A stretch of 64,000 nucleotides of DNA from Massilia varians (GTDB taxonomy: Bacteria > Pseudomonadota > Gammaproteobacteria > Burkholderiales > Burkholderiaceae_D), in the NCBI RefSeq assembly GCF_027923905.1, contig NZ_AP026966.1, forward strand, positions 1,179,001 to 1,243,000, in the 5' to 3' direction. The stretch's first letter is position 1. Each line of letters opens with the position of its first letter. Made by a program: the position numbers and the translations under genes. The notes beneath the pieces were generated by a model that saw only the letters and a list, made by a program, of their open reading frames with translations, made no database searches and was not told where the DNA came from. Shown here one piece after another: positions 51,575 to 61,678 of the stretch.

Positions 51575-52123
51575 TTACTGTTGCGCGATCTTGCCGCGCC
51601 ATGCGCCGCTTTCCGCGCCGCGCTTTTCCAGCAGTTCCTTGAAGTTCTGCAGGTTGCCGCGCAGTTCCATGCGCACGGCGCCCATGGCGTCGCCGATGGC
51701 TTCGAGGGCGCCATCCGGTTCATAGTCCATCTGGACCATGACGCGGCAGCAGTTATCCGAGATCTTGTGGAAGGTAGCGACGCCGCCGTTCTTCACGCCG
51801 GTGACGCTGCGCCATGCGATGCGCTTGTCCGGGATCTGTTCGGTGATTTCGACATCCCACTCCTTCTCTTCGCCGGCCACGTTGGCGCGCCAGTGCAGGT
51901 GCTTGTCGTCGAGCTGGCGGATTTCCTTGACGCTCTTCATGAACTGCGGGAAGTCCTCGAACTGCGTCCACTGGTTGTACGCGGTCTTGGCCGGAACATT
52001 GATCTCGATCGATTCCGAGACCGACGAGCTGGCGCCATAGCCATTGCGGTTCGACTTCAGTTTTTTGGACAGCATCATGCCGCCGACGGCAAGCGCGGCA
52101 ACGGTAACTACGCGGTTCAGCAT
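51575..52123 (-). CDS. SRPBCC family (polyketide cyclase/START-like) protein
   Basis: A 182-aa protein with an N-terminal membrane segment (residues 4-18), then an SRPBCC domain: SESIEINVPAKTAYNQWTQFEDFPQFM, WDVEITEQIPDKRIAWRS and a C-terminal helix. The fold binds hydrophobic ligands. The start has AAGGAG upstream. Function unknown; genes of this type are often induced by stress. Confidence 0.85.
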   Translation of the reverse strand: MLNRVVTVAALAVGGMMLSKKLKSNRNGYGASSSVSESIEINVPAKTAYNQWTQFEDFPQFMKSVKEIRQLDDKHLHWRANVAGEEKEWDVEITEQIPDKRIAWRSVTGVKNGGVATFHKISDNCCRVMVQMDYEPDGALEAIGDAMGAVRMELRGNLQNFKELLEKRGAESGAWRGKIAQQ

Positions 52124-52343
52124 AAGTATTCTCCTTTGGGCTGGGAAGCCGCTCGCACCTGTAAATTGTTGGCCCGAAACAAGGGATGCGAGACTGATTG
52201 CTTCGTAAGATCATGGTCTGACGGGCCACGCGAACTGTCGCGAATCTCTCGTTAAAATAAGCGAAAAGACAATTGGGCGGCGCGCGGAACGATGGGCCGC
52301 TTATACTGATGAGCCCGTTGTTGGCCGCCAGAAAGGAGACGAC

Positions 52344-52748
52344 ATGAACCTGCAAGGAGGATGTTTCTGCGGTGCAGTTCGTTACACGGTAAAGGGAGAT
52401 ATTTTCAACAGCACACTGTGCCACTGTACCGATTGCCGCAGAATATCGGGCGCGCCCGCCCTGGCCTGGTTCAGCGCGCGCCGCGCCGACTTCCGCTTCA
52501 CGCAGGGCGAGCCGCGGCGCTTTGCGTCGAGTGAGCACGTGCTGCGCAGTTTTTGCTCGCAATGCGGCACCACGCTTACGTTCGAAGACGCCCGCTGGCC
52601 GGAAGAACTGGACATCGCCAGCGCCAGCCTCGATGATCCGGAGCAGGCACCGCCAGGCGACCACACTTTCGTGCGCAGCCGCCTGAGCTGGGTGAAGCCA
52701 AACGACGGCCTGCCCGAATACCCGACCACGCGCTCGGCCGGGAACTAG
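52344..52748 (+). CDS. GFA family (glutathione-dependent formaldehyde-activating-like) protein
   Basis: A 134-aa zinc protein of the CENP-V/GFA fold. Its zinc cysteines are in GGCFCGAVRY, CHCTDCRR and FCSQCGTT. Despite the name, most members have no proven role in formaldehyde metabolism, and frmA lies 3 kb upstream without an operon link. The ATG follows AAAGGAG at somewhat long spacing. Confidence 0.9.
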   Translation: MNLQGGCFCGAVRYTVKGDIFNSTLCHCTDCRRISGAPALAWFSARRADFRFTQGEPRRFASSEHVLRSFCSQCGTTLTFEDARWPEELDIASASLDDPEQAPPGDHTFVRSRLSWVKPNDGLPEYPTTRSAGN

Positions 52749-52769
52749 CGCCGGCCGAGCCTTGCAGGC

Positions 52770-53267
52770 CTAGCGCCGCCGGATGCTGCCGTCGCTGATC
52801 TGGGCCTGGGTGTGCACCAGGTTGGCTTCGAAGGATTGCATCTGCAAGCCGACCGGCGTCATGTCGATGCCCGAGCCTTCGATGCGCGGGAACAGCTGGT
52901 TCTCCTCTTCCTGGATGTGGGCCGTGACGGCGCTGATCAGCTCGCGCATCAGGGTGTCGCTGTGGCTGTCGTCGAGCGACATGCCCTCCAGTGTCGCGAC
53001 CAGGTCGTCCACCTTCAGATGGTCCTGTTCGAAGTGGCTGATCAGGGATGCGTCGATGCTGCGCACCGCCGGATAGAAGATCGATTCCTCCAGCCGCGAG
53101 TGCATGTGCAGGGACTGCAGGATCTGGGTCCCGGCCTGCTTCCTGACTTCCGGGTTGTCGCTGGCGAGATACCTGTCGGCCAGCGCGCGCACCATGTCAT
53201 GGTCGCGGATCAATGCCTTGACCGGCTGGTCGACCGGAAACGCGCCTGCTGCTTTGTCGGTTGCCAT
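52770..53267 (-). CDS. Hemerythrin (HHE) domain protein
   Basis: A 165-aa protein with the four-helix HHE pattern that binds a di-iron site: IRDHDMVRAL, HSRLEESIFYP, FEQDHLKVDDL and HIQEEENQLFP supply His and Glu ligands in order. Such proteins sense or store oxygen or protect iron centres. It is convergent with the GFA gene and divergent from uvrD. The ATG follows AGGAGG. Confidence 0.9.
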   Translation of the reverse strand: MATDKAAGAFPVDQPVKALIRDHDMVRALADRYLASDNPEVRKQAGTQILQSLHMHSRLEESIFYPAVRSIDASLISHFEQDHLKVDDLVATLEGMSLDDSHSDTLMRELISAVTAHIQEEENQLFPRIEGSGIDMTPVGLQMQSFEANLVHTQAQISDGSIRRR

Positions 53268-53420
53268 ACCATCCTCCTGTCGTGTTCGCTCGGTGGCGGC
53301 GGCGTCCTGCCGCCGCCGTGGCCTTTCAGGCTAGTACAGGCAAGGGATAAAACAAGGATGGCGTGGCAAGGCTTGCAAAGCTGGATGGGCATACAGTAAT
53401 CACGGCGTTATAATGGCCGC

Positions 53421-55733
53421 ATGCAGAATCTCCTCCATAACCTCAATCCCGAACAGCTCGCCGCCGTCACCCTGCCGTCGCAGAGCGCGCTGATCCTGGC
53501 CGGCGCCGGTTCCGGCAAGACGCGCGTGCTGACGACCCGCATCGCCTGGCTGATCCAGACCGGGCAGGTGTCGCCCGCCGGCATCATGGCGGTGACCTTC
53601 ACCAACAAGGCGGCCAAGGAGATGCTGACGCGCCTGTCCTCCATGCTGCCGATTAATACGCGCGGCATGTGGATCGGCACCTTCCACGGCCTGTGCAACC
53701 GGCTGCTGCGCACCCACTACAAGGACGCCGCGCTGCCGCAAGCCTTCCAGATCCTCGATTCTCAGGACCAGCTCTCGCTGATCAAGCGCATGCTGAAGGC
53801 GCACAACGTGGACGATGAAAAATATCCGGCCAAGGCGCTGATGTACTTCATCAACAACGCCAAGGAGCAGGGCCTGCGCGCGAATCGCCTGGAGCCGAAC
53901 GACCCGATCGAGCGCCGCATGATCGAGCTCTACGAGCTGTACGAGGGCCAGTGCCAGCGCGAGGGCGTGGTCGATTTCGCCGAGCTGCTGCTGCGCTCGT
54001 ACGAGCTGCTGGCCCGCAATGGCCCCTTGCGCCACCACTACCAGATGCGCTTCCGCCACATCCTGGTCGACGAGTTCCAGGATACCAACGACCTGCAGTA
54101 CAACTTGTTGAAACTGCTGGCCGGGCATGACGAGGAGGGCGGCGGCGCCATCTTCGCCGTGGGCGACGACGACCAGAGCATCTACGCCTTCCGTGGCGCC
54201 AACGTCGGCAACATGCAGGCCTTCGAGCGCGAATTCCGCGTCAAGAACCTGATCAAGCTGGAGCAGAACTACCGCTCCTTCGGCCACATCCTCGACAGCG
54301 CCAACTACCTGATCGCCAACAACACCAAGCGTCTCGGGAAGAACCTGCGTACCGATGCGGGGCAGGGCGAGCAGGTGCGTGTGTACGAAGCGGCCAGCGA
54401 CCTCGAAGAAGCGCAATGGATCATCGAGGAAGCCAAGAGCCTGATGAAGGACGGCCTGTCGCGCAGCGAGATCGCGATCCTGTACCGCTCCAACGCGCAG
54501 AGCCGCGTGATCGAGCACGCGCTGTTCGCGGCCGGGCTGCCCTATACCGTGTACGGCGGCCTGCGCTACTTCCAGCGCGCCGAGGTCAAGCACGCCATCG
54601 CCTACCTGCAGCTGATGGACAACCCGCACAACGATTCGGCTTTCCTGCGCGTGGTGAACTTCCCCACCCGCGGCATCGGCGCGCGCTCGATCGAACAGCT
54701 GCAGATGGCGGCCGACACCTATGGCATCTCGCTGTACGCGGCGGTGCCCTACATGACCGGCAAGGCCGGCAGCGCGCTCGGCAACTTCGTGAAGCTGATC
54801 GAATCGGCGCGTTTCGAGACCCAGCAGCTGCCGCTGCCGGAACTGGTGCGCGTGGTGCTGGAGCGCAGCGGCCTGCTGCTGCACTACCAGAACGAGAAGG
54901 AAGGCGCCGACCGCATCGAGAACCTGGAGCAGATGGTGGGCGCCGCCACCCAGTTCGTGCAGGAAGAAGGCTACGGCCAGGCCGCCCCGGCCCACCTGGG
55001 CCCGCAGGCGCTGCCCGCGACGGGCGAAGCCATCGTCAACCAGGACGGCATCGAGGTCCTCGACGCCGACGCCCCGCTGGCCAGCGTGATGTCGCCGCTG
55101 TCGGCCTTCCTCACCCACGCTTCGCTGGAAGCGGGCGACGCCCAGGCCCAGGCCGGGCAGGATGCGCTACAGCTCATGACGGTGCACTCGGCCAAGGGCC
55201 TGGAATTCGACGCGGTCTTCATCACCGGCCTGGAAGAAGGCCTGTTCCCGCACGAGAGCAGCGCGCGCGAACTCGATGGCGTGGACGAGGAACGGCGCCT
55301 GATGTACGTGGCGATCACGCGCGCGCGCAAGCGTTTGTACATGAGCTTTACCCAGCAACGCATGCTGCACGGCCAGACCCGCTTCAACATGAAGTCGCGC
55401 TTCTTCGACGAACTGCCGGAAGAGTCGATCAAGTGGCTGTCGCCGCGCGTGCAGACCAACTGGTTCGCCGGCCGCAAGCAGACCACGGCCTGGGACGACG
55501 CCGCCTTCCGCGACGGTTCCGACAACAAGATCGCGCAGCAGATCACGCAGAAGTCCGGCAACGGCTCCGGCTGGCGCGTGGGAGAGAGCGTCTCCCACGC
55601 CAAGTTCGGCGAGGGCGTGATCGTCAATATCGAGGGTGGGGCGGGCGCGGCGCGCGCCCAGATCAACTTCGGCGCGGCGGGGATGAAGGTGCTGGACCTG
55701 TCGGTGGCGAAGCTGGAGCGCGTCGGCCGCTGA
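53421..55733 (+). CDS. uvrD: DNA helicase II
   Basis: A 770-aa SF1A helicase for nucleotide excision and mismatch repair. Motif I is AGAGSGKTRVL, Ia AVTFTNKAAKEM, II VDEFQDTN, III GDDDQSIYAFRGA, IV LEQNYRS, V TVHSAKGLEFDAVF, and VI VAITRARKRLY. The C-terminal tail ends with a Tudor-like segment (VSHAKFGEGVIVNIEG). Length and motifs favour UvrD over Rep. Confidence 0.96.
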   Translation: MQNLLHNLNPEQLAAVTLPSQSALILAGAGSGKTRVLTTRIAWLIQTGQVSPAGIMAVTFTNKAAKEMLTRLSSMLPINTRGMWIGTFHGLCNRLLRTHYKDAALPQAFQILDSQDQLSLIKRMLKAHNVDDEKYPAKALMYFINNAKEQGLRANRLEPNDPIERRMIELYELYEGQCQREGVVDFAELLLRSYELLARNGPLRHHYQMRFRHILVDEFQDTNDLQYNLLKLLAGHDEEGGGAIFAVGDDDQSIYAFRGANVGNMQAFEREFRVKNLIKLEQNYRSFGHILDSANYLIANNTKRLGKNLRTDAGQGEQVRVYEAASDLEEAQWIIEEAKSLMKDGLSRSEIAILYRSNAQSRVIEHALFAAGLPYTVYGGLRYFQRAEVKHAIAYLQLMDNPHNDSAFLRVVNFPTRGIGARSIEQLQMAADTYGISLYAAVPYMTGKAGSALGNFVKLIESARFETQQLPLPELVRVVLERSGLLLHYQNEKEGADRIENLEQMVGAATQFVQEEGYGQAAPAHLGPQALPATGEAIVNQDGIEVLDADAPLASVMSPLSAFLTHASLEAGDAQAQAGQDALQLMTVHSAKGLEFDAVFITGLEEGLFPHESSARELDGVDEERRLMYVAITRARKRLYMSFTQQRMLHGQTRFNMKSRFFDELPEESIKWLSPRVQTNWFAGRKQTTAWDDAAFRDGSDNKIAQQITQKSGNGSGWRVGESVSHAKFGEGVIVNIEGGAGAARAQINFGAAGMKVLDLSVAKLERVGR

Positions 55734-55737
55734 TTTT

Positions 55738-55846
55738 GTAGGGTGGACGGCTATGCCGTCCGCGCGTTCAACCGGCAGGTAGTAAATCGCGGCGCGTCAG
55801 TTCAGGCGTGATTTGAACGCGCGCACGGCAAAGCCGTGCACCCTAC
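55738..55846. repeat. GTAGGGTGG double-hairpin repeat, copy 3
   Basis: The arms are GGACGGC-TAT-GCCGTCC and GCACGGC-AAA-GCCGTGC. The right arm differs from the usual GGTCGGC/GCCGACC by paired changes. Outer ends GTAGGGTGG/GCACCCTAC and inner GCGCGTTCAA/TTTGAACGCGC also pair. It fills the gap between uvrD and the convergent BPSS1780-family gene, and its last base is the first base of that gene's stop codon. Confidence 0.85.
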
Positions 55847-56631
55847 TACTTGGTCAAATTGACGCCGCCGGTCGGGGCTCCCCCATCCACCGGCTTCCCG
55901 AAAATCTGCCGGTACCCCACATACATCGCGCACTGCAGCAGCAGGATGAACAGGAAGATCAGCCACATGATCACCACCCGCGTCATGTTCGAGGCGCCCA
56001 GCAGCAGGGTGATCACCATGCAGATGCCGAAGAAGATCGCGAACCAGGCCAGCAGCAGCACGATGAACACGCGTGCGCTGCGCACGACGGCGAAGAAGCT
56101 GTAGAACACCGCTTTGCCGGCGGTCATTTTCTGCCAGTAGGTGAGCGGCGCGGCGAAGCACAGCGACATCAGGGCCGCCACGTCCAGCCCGAAAATCATG
56201 AACATCGCCAGGATGTCCGACCCCGCCACCTGCGGCTGGCCCCCTTCGCGCCCCTGGCGCGCCACCTGTTCCCAGAAGCCCGGATCGACCGTGAAGCGCG
56301 TGATCACGGCCATCAGGAGCGACACGGCCAGGTAGATCAGGCCGACCTTGCACAAATCCTTCACCACCGGCTGGCGGAAGCCCGTCAGCAGCACGCCGGG
56401 CGTGACCCGCTCGCCGTTCTCGATCATCAGGCAGGCCTTCATGAAGGCCATCGAGAACGACGGGATCAGGACCACCGCGATCATCGGGCCGAGCAGGGGC
56501 ACGGCGCTGATGCCGATGCTGATCAGGATGTTCGCGAACAGCAGCGTGGTCAGCGCGGCCGGTTGTTTGCGGAACAGGCCGGCGCCTTGCTTGAGCCAGT
56601 GCCAGCCGGTGATTGCAGGAATAGAGTTCAT
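55846..56631 (-). CDS. BPSS1780 family membrane protein
   Basis: A 261-aa protein with about six membrane segments, starting [22 protein letters not shown], which is the family's typical opening. Its function is unknown. It overlaps thrB by four bases, and this pairing recurs in Burkholderiales. The terminal TAG is partly contributed by the repeat at 55738-55846. Confidence 0.88.
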   Translation of the reverse strand: MNSIPAITGWHWLKQGAGLFRKQPAALTTLLFANILISIGISAVPLLGPMIAVVLIPSFSMAFMKACLMIENGERVTPGVLLTGFRQPVVKDLCKVGLIYLAVSLLMAVITRFTVDPGFWEQVARQGREGGQPQVAGSDILAMFMIFGLDVAALMSLCFAAPLTYWQKMTAGKAVFYSFFAVVRSARVFIVLLLAWFAIFFGICMVITLLLGASNMTRVVIMWLIFLFILLLQCAMYVGYRQIFGKPVDGGAPTGGVNLTK

Positions 56632-57587
56632 GTAGGCAGGTCGGGTGCGCCGCGTTCGATGCGGGCGCGCAGGATGCGTTCGAAGTGGGTAGGGTCGTGG
56701 GGCGTGAGCAGTTCGGCCGCACGCGGAATATGCAGATCATACAGGCGCGACAGCCAGAAGCGCAGCGCGCCGGCGCGCAGCATCGGCAGCCAGGCTGCCT
56801 GTTCGTCCAGCGTGAACGGGCGCACCGCGTGATATGCCTCGAGCAGGGCCAGCACGCGTGCCTCGTCGAGCACGCCGGTTGCGAGGTCGACGCACCAGTC
56901 GTTGACGGTCACGGCGACGTCGAACAGCCAGGTGTCGACGCCGGCAAAGTAAAAGTCGAAGCAGCCGGTCAGGCGCTCGTCTTCGAACATCACGTTATTG
57001 CGGAACAGGTCGGCGTGCACCGGGCCGCGGGTCAAGGCCGCGTAGGTGCCGGTCGCGGCGAAATCGGTTTGAAAGCGTACTTCATCGCGCAGCAGCGCCG
57101 CTTCCGGTGCGGAGATCAGGGGCAGCACGGTGGGGGCGGTCGCCGTGATCCAGTCCAGGCCGCGCAGGTTGGGCTGGTGCAGGGCGAAATCGCGCCCCGC
57201 CAGGTGCATGCGCGCTAGCATGCGGCCGACTTCGGCGCAATGCACCGGCTGCGGAGCGAGCTGCGAGGCGCCGCTCAGGCGGCTGACGATGATGGCCGGC
57301 TTGCCGTGCAGGGTGACCACCAGTTCGCCGTCGGCGGTCGGCACCGGCGCCGGCACCGGGATGCCGCGCTCGGCCAGGTGGCGCATCAGCTGCACGTAGA
57401 AAGGCAGCTGCTCGAAACGGAGGTTCTCGAAAATGGTCAGCACGAATTCCCCACGCTCGACCGTGAGGAAGAAATTGCTGTTATCGATGCCGGAGGAAAT
57501 GCCCTGGAGCGCGAGGGCCTCGCCGAGAGGGAACTGCTTGATCCACTGGGAAAGGTCGTCCAGTGAGACCGCGGTAAAAACTGCCAT
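56628..57587 (-). CDS. thrB: Homoserine kinase (APH-fold type)
   Basis: A 319-aa enzyme that phosphorylates homoserine in threonine synthesis. It belongs to the aminoglycoside-phosphotransferase-like ThrB2 class, not the GHMP class. The signature [12 protein letters not shown] is the kinase catalytic loop and [15 protein letters not shown] the metal-binding loop. It starts [16 protein letters not shown], typical for the type. It lies in the DUF2782-thrB-BPSS1780 operon. Confidence 0.95.
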   Translation of the reverse strand: MAVFTAVSLDDLSQWIKQFPLGEALALQGISSGIDNSNFFLTVERGEFVLTIFENLRFEQLPFYVQLMRHLAERGIPVPAPVPTADGELVVTLHGKPAIIVSRLSGASQLAPQPVHCAEVGRMLARMHLAGRDFALHQPNLRGLDWITATAPTVLPLISAPEAALLRDEVRFQTDFAATGTYAALTRGPVHADLFRNNVMFEDERLTGCFDFYFAGVDTWLFDVAVTVNDWCVDLATGVLDEARVLALLEAYHAVRPFTLDEQAAWLPMLRAGALRFWLSRLYDLHIPRAAELLTPHDPTHFERILRARIERGAPDLPT

Positions 57588-57640
57588 GAGCTAGCAACAA
57601 AGGTGAGGGTCGGCTGCAGCCAGGGGCCGCAGCGTCAGGA

Positions 57641-58129
57641 TTATTTTTTTTCGACGGGTTCCAGTGACGGCGGTGGCGGCACATCGGCGCGCGCGGGCAC
57701 GCCTGCCTTGGTCGGGGCCGGCGACGGGGCCGCATTGGCCTGGTCGGTCGCCTGCTTTTTCGGGTTGCCGAAGTCGAATTCCATGACCTGCCATTGTGGG
57801 GCGCGGATCGCGCTGCTCTGGGCGTCGCCGGGTTGGGCGTTTCCTGGTGCAACGTTTGGTTTCATGATGTAGCGGCTCTTGCCACTTTGCACTTCCACTT
57901 CGGTGACCTGTCCGCTGTTGTCCCGCTTTTCGGTGATGCGGGTGCGTTCTTTCGGCGGAATGGTGGTGGCCGGCGTGTCGCTGCCCGGCTCGATGCGCTC
58001 GAGTTGCGGCGGGGTCTGGGCCGGGCGCTGTTGGGCGGGAGCCTGCTGTTGTGACTGCGCCGCGGCCAGGCCGGCGTGCGCGATCAGGCACAGCGTCAGG
58101 AGTTTCAGGCGGGAAGATGTGCGCAACAT
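57641..58129 (-). CDS. DUF2782 family periplasmic protein
   Basis: A 162-aa protein with a signal peptide (residues 9-25, cleavage near LAAAQ), a proline/glutamine-rich linker, then the DUF2782 core ERTRITEKRDNSGQVTEVEV followed by KSRYIMKPN, and a C-terminal proline-rich tail. An upstream in-frame GTG at 58138 is possible, but AAGGTGA is better placed for the ATG at 58129. It lies upstream of thrB on the same strand and is divergent from polA. Confidence 0.85.
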   Translation of the reverse strand: MLRTSSRLKLLTLCLIAHAGLAAAQSQQQAPAQQRPAQTPPQLERIEPGSDTPATTIPPKERTRITEKRDNSGQVTEVEVQSGKSRYIMKPNVAPGNAQPGDAQSSAIRAPQWQVMEFDFGNPKKQATDQANAAPSPAPTKAGVPARADVPPPPSLEPVEKK

Positions 58130-58305
58130 GATGGTCACCTTGTGTCGTTTGGTTCATTGTAACAAACAGACACGCTTCCCTGTGAAAAGTGTGCAGAGGC
58201 TGTGCCGGCCTGCCCGCCATCTCTTGTGGGGTGGCCAGGCCGATTCTGCGATAATGCGGGACACTTTGGCGCGGTCGCGCCGGCCTTATTTTGAGATGTC
58301 GCCCT

Positions 58306-61080
58306 ATGGAAAATACCCTGCTGCTCGTTGACGGCTCCAGCTACCTTTACCGCGCCTACCACGCGCTGCCCGACCTGCGCAGCCCGGACGGTTTCCCGAC
58401 CGGCGCCATGCACGGGATGGTCAACATGCTGCGCCGCCTGCGCGCCGACTACCCGGCGGCCTACATCGCCTGCGTGTTCGACGCCAAGGGCAAGACCTTC
58501 CGCGACGACCTCTACCCGGAATACAAGGCCACCCGCGCCTCGATGCCGGAAGACCTGGGCAAGCAGATCGAACCGATCCACGAGGTGGTGCGCCACCTCG
58601 GCTGGCCGATCCTGATGGTCGACGGCGTCGAAGCCGACGACGTGATCGGCACCCTGGCCGTGCAGGCCGCCGCGCGCGGCATGAAGACCATCATCTCGAC
58701 CGGCGACAAGGACCTGGCCCAGCTGGTCAACGACAAGGTCATGCTCGTCAATACCATGAGCAACGAGAAGCTCGACGAAGCCGGCGTGCTGGCGAAATTC
58801 GGCGTGGCGCCGAACCGCATCATCGACTACCTGACCCTGATCGGCGACACCGTCGACAACGTGCCGGGCGTGAGCAAGTGCGGTCCGAAGACGGCGGTGA
58901 AGTGGCTGACCCTGCACGGCTCGCTCGACGGCGTGATCGAGAACGCCCATGCGATCGGCGGCGCGGTCGGCGAGAACCTGCGCGCGGCCCTCGAATGGCT
59001 GCCGAAGGGCCGCGAACTGATCACCGTGAAGACCGACTGCGACCTGGTGAGCCACGTGGTCTCCTTCGAGGAAACCCTGGTCGGCCGTCCGGAAGACGCC
59101 GAGGCCCTGCGCGACTTCTTCCAGCGCTACGGCTTCAAGACCATGCTGCGCGACCTGGGCGGCGCTCCCCGCGCCGACGGCGCGGTGGCGCCGGCGCGCG
59201 GCCTTGGCGCGGGCGGCACGCCGCTCAATTCCCCGGAAGGCGCCTCCGGCAGCCTGCCCGGCATGGCCATCATCAAGGGCGAGTACGAAACCATCCTCAC
59301 CGACGAACAGCTCGACAAATGGCTGGCGCTGATCGACGCCGCCGCGCTGACCTCGATCGACACCGAGACCACCTCGCTCGACCCATTGAGCGCCGAGATG
59401 GTCGGCATCTCGCTGTCGGTGGAGGCGGGCAAGGGCGCCTACATCCCGGTGGCGCACCGCTATGCCGGCGCACCCGACCAGCTGGGGCGCGAGCACGTGC
59501 TGGAGCGCATGCGTTCCTGGCTGGAGGACCCAAGCAAGCCCAAGCTGGGCCAGAACCTGAAGTACGACATGCACATCTTCGAGAACCACGGCATCAAGCT
59601 CAAGGGCATCGTGCACGACACCCTGCTGCAGTCCTATGTGTTCGAGTCGCACAAGCCGCACGACATGGACACCATGGCGATGCGCCACCTCGGCTACACC
59701 ACGATTCCGTTCGTCGACGTGTGCGGCAAGGGCGCCAACATGATCTGCTTCGACCAGGTCGAGCTGGGCCGCGCCACCGAGTACGCCGGCGAGGATTCCG
59801 ACATCACCCTGCGCCTGCACCAGACCATGCTGCCGCACGTCGAGAGCGACGCGGGACTGACCCGCATCTACCGCGAGATCGAGATGCCGACCATGGAAGT
59901 GCTGCAGAAGATCGAGCGCAACGGCGTGCTGATCGACTCGGAGCTGCTGGGCGTGCAGTCGGGCGAGCTGGGCGCGCGCATGCTGGAGCTGGAGCAGCAG
60001 GCCTATGAACTGGCCGGCGGCCCCTTCAACCTCGGTTCGCCCAAGCAGATCGGCGAGATCTTCTTCGTCAAGCTGGGCCTGCCGGTGATCAAGAAGACCG
60101 CCACCGGCGCGCCGTCCACCGACGAAGAGGTGCTGCAGAAGCTGGCCGAGGATTATCCGCTGCCGAAGATCCTGCTGGAACATCGCGGCATGTCCAAGCT
60201 GAAGTCGACCTATACCGACAAGCTGCCCAAGATGGTCAACCCCAAGACCGGCCGCGTGCACACCAACTACGCGCAGGCGGTGGCGATCACCGGGCGCCTG
60301 TCCTCGAACGAGCCGAACCTGCAGAACATCCCGGTGCGTAACGCGGAAGGGCGCCGCATCCGCGAAGCCTTCATCGCGCCGCCCGGCAGCGTGATCGTCT
60401 CGGCCGACTATTCGCAGATCGAGCTGCGCATCATGGCGCACATTTCGGGCGACCCGGCCATGCTCAAGGCTTTTGCCGAAGGCGAGGACATCCACCGCGC
60501 CACCGCCGCCGAGATCTTCGGCATCCCGCCCGAGGAAGTGCAGAGCGAGCAGCGCCGCTACGCCAAGGTGATCAACTTCGGCCTGATCTACGGCATGAGC
60601 GCCTTCGGCCTGGCCCAGAACCTGGGCATCGAGCGCGGCGCGGCCTCCAATTACATCGAGCGCTACTTCGCGCGCTTCGCCGGCGTGAAGCAGTACATGG
60701 ACGAGACCAGATTGCAGGCCAAGGCGCGCGGCTACGTGGAAACCGTGTTCGGACGCCGCCTGTGGCTCCCCGAGATCAACTCGCCGAACGGCCCGCGCCG
60801 CGCCGGCGCCGAACGCGCGGCGATCAACGCGCCGATGCAGGGCACGGCGGCGGACCTGATCAAGCTGGCCATGATCGCGGTGCAGGGCTGGCTGGAAGCC
60901 GACAAGCTCGGCACCCGCATGATCATGCAGGTGCACGACGAGCTGGTGCTCGAGGTGCCGGAAGCCGAGCTGGAACTGGTGCGCGTGAAGCTGCCGCAAC
61001 TGATGGCGGGCGTGGCCACGCTGAACGTGCCGCTGGTGGCCGAGACCGGCGTGGGGCCGAACTGGGAGCGCGCCCATTGA
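58306..61080 (+). CDS. polA: DNA polymerase I
   Basis: A 924-aa enzyme. The 5'-3' exonuclease domain (about 1-290) opens LLLVDGSSYLYRAYHAL. The 3'-5' exonuclease keeps its metal ligands in SIDTETTSLDPL. The polymerase has motif A VSADYSQIELRIMAH, motif B RRYAKVINFGLIYGMSAFG and motif C QVHDELVLE. Proofreading therefore appears intact. The ATG at 58306 fits the family start. It fills Okazaki gaps and repair patches. Confidence 0.98.
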   Translation: MENTLLLVDGSSYLYRAYHALPDLRSPDGFPTGAMHGMVNMLRRLRADYPAAYIACVFDAKGKTFRDDLYPEYKATRASMPEDLGKQIEPIHEVVRHLGWPILMVDGVEADDVIGTLAVQAAARGMKTIISTGDKDLAQLVNDKVMLVNTMSNEKLDEAGVLAKFGVAPNRIIDYLTLIGDTVDNVPGVSKCGPKTAVKWLTLHGSLDGVIENAHAIGGAVGENLRAALEWLPKGRELITVKTDCDLVSHVVSFEETLVGRPEDAEALRDFFQRYGFKTMLRDLGGAPRADGAVAPARGLGAGGTPLNSPEGASGSLPGMAIIKGEYETILTDEQLDKWLALIDAAALTSIDTETTSLDPLSAEMVGISLSVEAGKGAYIPVAHRYAGAPDQLGREHVLERMRSWLEDPSKPKLGQNLKYDMHIFENHGIKLKGIVHDTLLQSYVFESHKPHDMDTMAMRHLGYTTIPFVDVCGKGANMICFDQVELGRATEYAGEDSDITLRLHQTMLPHVESDAGLTRIYREIEMPTMEVLQKIERNGVLIDSELLGVQSGELGARMLELEQQAYELAGGPFNLGSPKQIGEIFFVKLGLPVIKKTATGAPSTDEEVLQKLAEDYPLPKILLEHRGMSKLKSTYTDKLPKMVNPKTGRVHTNYAQAVAITGRLSSNEPNLQNIPVRNAEGRRIREAFIAPPGSVIVSADYSQIELRIMAHISGDPAMLKAFAEGEDIHRATAAEIFGIPPEEVQSEQRRYAKVINFGLIYGMSAFGLAQNLGIERGAASNYIERYFARFAGVKQYMDETRLQAKARGYVETVFGRRLWLPEINSPNGPRRAGAERAAINAPMQGTAADLIKLAMIAVQGWLEADKLGTRMIMQVHDELVLEVPEAELELVRVKLPQLMAGVATLNVPLVAETGVGPNWERAH

Positions 61081-61102
61081 GCATGGGCTTGCGCCGGCAC
61101 CC

Positions 61103-61522
61103 TCACTCAGCCAGTTGCAGACCGTTCTCCTCGCACCAGCGCCGCAGCGCGCTGCGGGTGGCTTGCGCGTGAAAGCGTTCCCATGCGTCGCCCGCGCCGC
61201 GCTCTTCCAGCAGGCGGGCGAAGCCTTCGGTGTTGCGGTCGCGGAACATGTCGCGCACCGTCTCCTGGTCGTCGGCCAGGTGGGTGGCGGCGAAACGTAG
61301 GACGAGTCCGTCTCCAATCCCGAGCGTGCCGGCGGGCGGCACGGGAACATAGCGGTCGCCGCCGCCGGACGCCGCGGGCGTCGGCGCCTCCTCATCCATG
61401 TACTCGTCGTTCAGCAGATGGATCATGCCCGTGTCGCGCGACACCATGGCCGTGACCGACCCGCCGCCATCCTCGACCATCATGGCCGCCCCTTCGAGTT
61501 CATCCAGATTGACTGTTGACAT
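61103..61522 (-). CDS. UPF0158 family protein
   Basis: A 139-aa protein of the UPF0158 type: VNLDELEGAAMMVEDGGGS at the start, a central acidic DEYMDEEAP, and a C-terminal helical part with NTEGFARLLEERGAGDAWERF. Function unknown. The ATG at 61522 follows AGGATT; the frame is open upstream but without a credible start. It is convergent with polA and divergent from udk. Confidence 0.82.
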   Translation of the reverse strand: MSTVNLDELEGAAMMVEDGGGSVTAMVSRDTGMIHLLNDEYMDEEAPTPAASGGGDRYVPVPPAGTLGIGDGLVLRFAATHLADDQETVRDMFRDRNTEGFARLLEERGAGDAWERFHAQATRSALRRWCEENGLQLAE

Positions 61523-61678
61523 GGCTAATCCTGTGCAAGTAGTCGGAGGCAAACAGTATGAAGCGCCTGCGCGCGACGGGTGCGCACGCTTGGCGACCAG
61601 ACTGTCGGTGTCACAGGATTGCCGCACATTGCTGCGCCGGGCCTGTCGGTACGCCTCTCGCTCCGGTATCATGCGGGG

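Noticed and set aside
58135..61395. A very long open frame on the minus strand opposite polA
   Set aside because: It is antisense to a complete polA with all motifs. High GC removes stop codons from this frame, and the translation is low-complexity His/Arg/Val-rich with no recognisable domain.
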